Below, piece by piece: positions 20,811 through 22,239 of a DNA stretch of 22,239 nt. Below the pieces are notes generated by a model. The model did not search any database. It was given only the letters and a program-made list of their open reading frames with translations, and was not told the DNA's origin. Position 1 is the stretch's first letter, and the number at the start of each line of letters is the position of its first letter. This DNA comes from Pleurotus ostreatus/Saccharomyces cerevisiae fusant (lineage: Eukaryota; Opisthokonta): the NCBI GenBank assembly GCA_024196135.1, contig JAMQCK010000460.1, positions 1-22,239 on the forward strand, given 5' to 3'. Made by a program: the position numbers and the translations under genes.

Positions 20811-21099
20811 TCCTTAGGCTGTGTATAAACGAGCGCATTGCTTATTTAGTGCTTGTCCTGATATAAGGACTTGGTATAAACTTTGACTGCAGGGGCATAC
20901 TTCACGAGCAGAGTTTGACGTAGACCTCGCCAATAGAGACGAGCACAATCTATACTGTGTTGCTTAGCAATAGATTGGACATTTCTGCTCAGATTGTTGT
21001 TTACATGAGACGTCCTGTATCTTGTGTACAGCATGTGCATTCAGGCATGCATGCAAGAAAGCTGATTTTGAAGGGCATAGAGAGCTCCCACCTGTCCCT
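20810..21099 (-). repeat. Right terminal inverted repeat
   Basis: This is the reverse complement of 1-290. It ends with the inverse of the first window bases (CCCACCTGTCCCT). Sequence from 21100 onward has no visible partner because the left flank is not in the window, so the end at 21099 is the minimum extent. Confidence 0.95.
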
Positions 21100-21355
21100 T
21101 TCACCATTATTGAGGGTATATATGGCAGTAGGAAGGTATATGAGTAGCTAGGAGCAAGTACGCAGGGGCCGCCAAAATAGCGCGCGCCCTAATTAAATAG
21201 CGCACGCGCTAATTTTTCCGACCCTCCCCGATCTGCCCCCAAACCTGGGGATGACTTCCCTACCACCCTAGGACCCCATACGTTCAATCCCAGCCCAATC
21301 CGACGGGTCGCCAAAATAGCGATTTAAGATAGCGGTTTTCGGGGCTCTTAGCATA
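21100..21355. repeat. Right flank with extra array-type units and a direct repeat
   Basis: At 21177-21215 two units resemble the subterminal arrays (ATAGCGCGCGCCCTAATTA, then ATAGCGCACGCGCTAATTT). The 13-mer CGCCAAAATAGCG occurs in direct orientation at about 21168 and again at about 21309, followed by a second TAGCGG-type motif. This could be the end of a related neighbouring or nested element, or show that the KDZ element's true right end lies further out than 21099. The stretch between is C-rich and featureless. Confidence 0.55.
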
Positions 21356-22239
21356 CTAATCGCACACATCTATATATGCTAAGAGGTCTACATAAGTGGT
21401 ACCCTGAGGTGGAGCCCAACCTCCTAACTTTGTCTGAGCGAGTCTGATCTCCTCGACCCTCTTTAGGCGCCTTCTTCGACCTCTTGGGATTCCCGCGCGC
21501 ATTACGTTCAGTTTTCCGAGACATAACTTCTCGCGCGACCAGAGGACCCTCGACGTGCGATGCGTCTGAGGTAAGCCCACCTGGGCCGTACTGACCTGCT
21601 GTTCGGGCGAAATCCGACGACGGTGATCCTTAAACCTCTCATCGCGCCGGCGCGGACCAGCTGTTGGCTTACGAGCGACCTTGCATAGGTGCTGACCGTG
21701 ACTCCAGGAAGATCCTCGCCCTATGGCGCGCGCTCGATGCTCCATGAGAACACCGGGCACGGCAGGCGCATGCTAATATGTATGAGGCCGTGCGCCTTCT
21801 GTACCCTGATCTCCCGCCAGTAAGTCAGATACTTTCTTCTCTCTCGCCGACATTGATGGCGGGACCGCAGGTGGTTTGATATGCGACATGTACTCATAGG
21901 GCGCTCCTGACTCCCGATCGCCAGCGACTCGCGCCAGCGCGTTGCAGATAGTTGCGCCTCCGCCGACGACCTTGCCCGCTCGTCGACGAGAAACGGAGTG
22001 ACTGTGCGAACCCGAGGAACATGACGGTGTATACGCGAACAAATTCGGGAAAGGTCATCCGGTAACAAGACTAGTCCTGTCCATAGTTTAATACGCTCGC
22101 CCTTCCCAGACCTGTATGTAGCAGAGATAGTACAAATAAAGCACGGTGCTCCATAGTTCGCAGAAAGGTAGAAGTTGTACAGCAAATCCAAGAGTACGTA
22201 TGAGGACGCATATACGAAGAAGCGAGGCAAACTCCAGAA
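21356..22239 (-). other. Possible minus-strand host gene or remnant, running off the window
   Basis: Minus-strand frames contain a hydrophobic stretch (FFVYASSYVLLDLLYNFYLS, about 22225-22160) that could be a membrane helix, then FVRVYTVMFLGFAQSL (about 22045-21995) in another frame. Later comes PGVTVSTYARSLVSQQLVRAG (by region, about 21710-21645), in a third frame and ending at a GTCAGT donor near 21600. These could be exons of one membrane protein interrupted by introns, but I could not join them with confidence and recognise no family. The remainder of the stretch shows nothing else. Confidence 0.3.

Larger units (their letters stand above)
1..21099. mobile_element. Large KDZ-class DNA transposon carrying a TET/JBP gene
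   Basis: The element is bounded by long inverted repeats (base i pairs with base 21100-i from 1 to 290) and by matching internal arrays of short repeats. Inside it are a KDZ transposase with its zinc-binding and RNase H-fold motifs, a TET/JBP dioxygenase, a Ulp1-like protease and a probable HMG-type protein. The association of KDZ transposons with TET/JBP genes and a divergent HMG-domain protein is established for basidiomycetes (Iyer and colleagues, 2014). The four genes appear intact, so the element may be autonomous. The central 6 kb looks like captured host-type DNA. The left end coincides with the window edge, so the repeats could extend further out and no target-site duplication can be read. 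Confidence 0.9.

Noticed and set aside
1..21099. Starship-type giant element of fungi
   Set aside because: No tyrosine recombinase with a DUF3435-type domain is seen. The element has terminal inverted repeats and an RNase H-fold KDZ transposase instead.

Overview
The window looks like an agaricomycete (mushroom-type basidiomycete) genome. Genes are split by many introns of about 45-60 bp with GTGCGT, GTGAGT or GTAAGT donors, and the recognisable proteins belong to families typical of that group. Almost the whole window (1-21099) is one large DNA transposon of the KDZ (Kyakuja-Dileera-Zisupton) class. It is bounded by terminal inverted repeats of about 290 bp (1-290 and 20810-21099) that match essentially base for base. 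Each terminal repeat is followed on the inside by about 17 units of a 16-bp repeat (291-570 and 20541-20810).

The element has two co-directional gene pairs pointing outwards. On the left, on the minus strand, lie a Ulp1/SENP-like SUMO protease (4649-6396) and a large basic-to-acidic nuclear-type protein (677-4434). The latter is probably the divergent HMG-type protein known from KDZ elements. On the right, on the plus strand, lie a TET/JBP-type 2-oxoglutarate/Fe(II) dioxygenase (12527-16815) and, 101 bp downstream, the KDZ transposase (16917-20460). All four reading frames can be followed across their introns without a disabling change, and the expected catalytic residues of the protease, dioxygenase and transposase are present.

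The middle (about 6.4-12.5 kb) differs. It is GC-rich and lacks a convincing intact gene. It holds an internally deleted, frameshifted alanine aminotransferase gene that still shows its introns (6717-7440), low-complexity C/G-rich DNA, an imperfect G-rich tandem duplication, a perfect hairpin, and scattered exon-like pieces mostly on the minus strand. I read it as captured or accumulated host-derived DNA.

Together the genes suggest a self-mobilising unit. The transposase would act on the terminal repeats and arrays. The TET/JBP enzyme could reset cytosine methylation on the CpG-rich arrays and promoters. The HMG-like protein could bind or bend DNA, and the protease could change SUMO-based silencing. 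These roles are inferred from family knowledge. Beyond 21099 the flank holds more copies of the array-type motif (about 21168-21320) and a poorly supported minus-strand gene or remnant up to the window end. The left flank is outside the window, so the exact element ends and the target-site duplication cannot be set.
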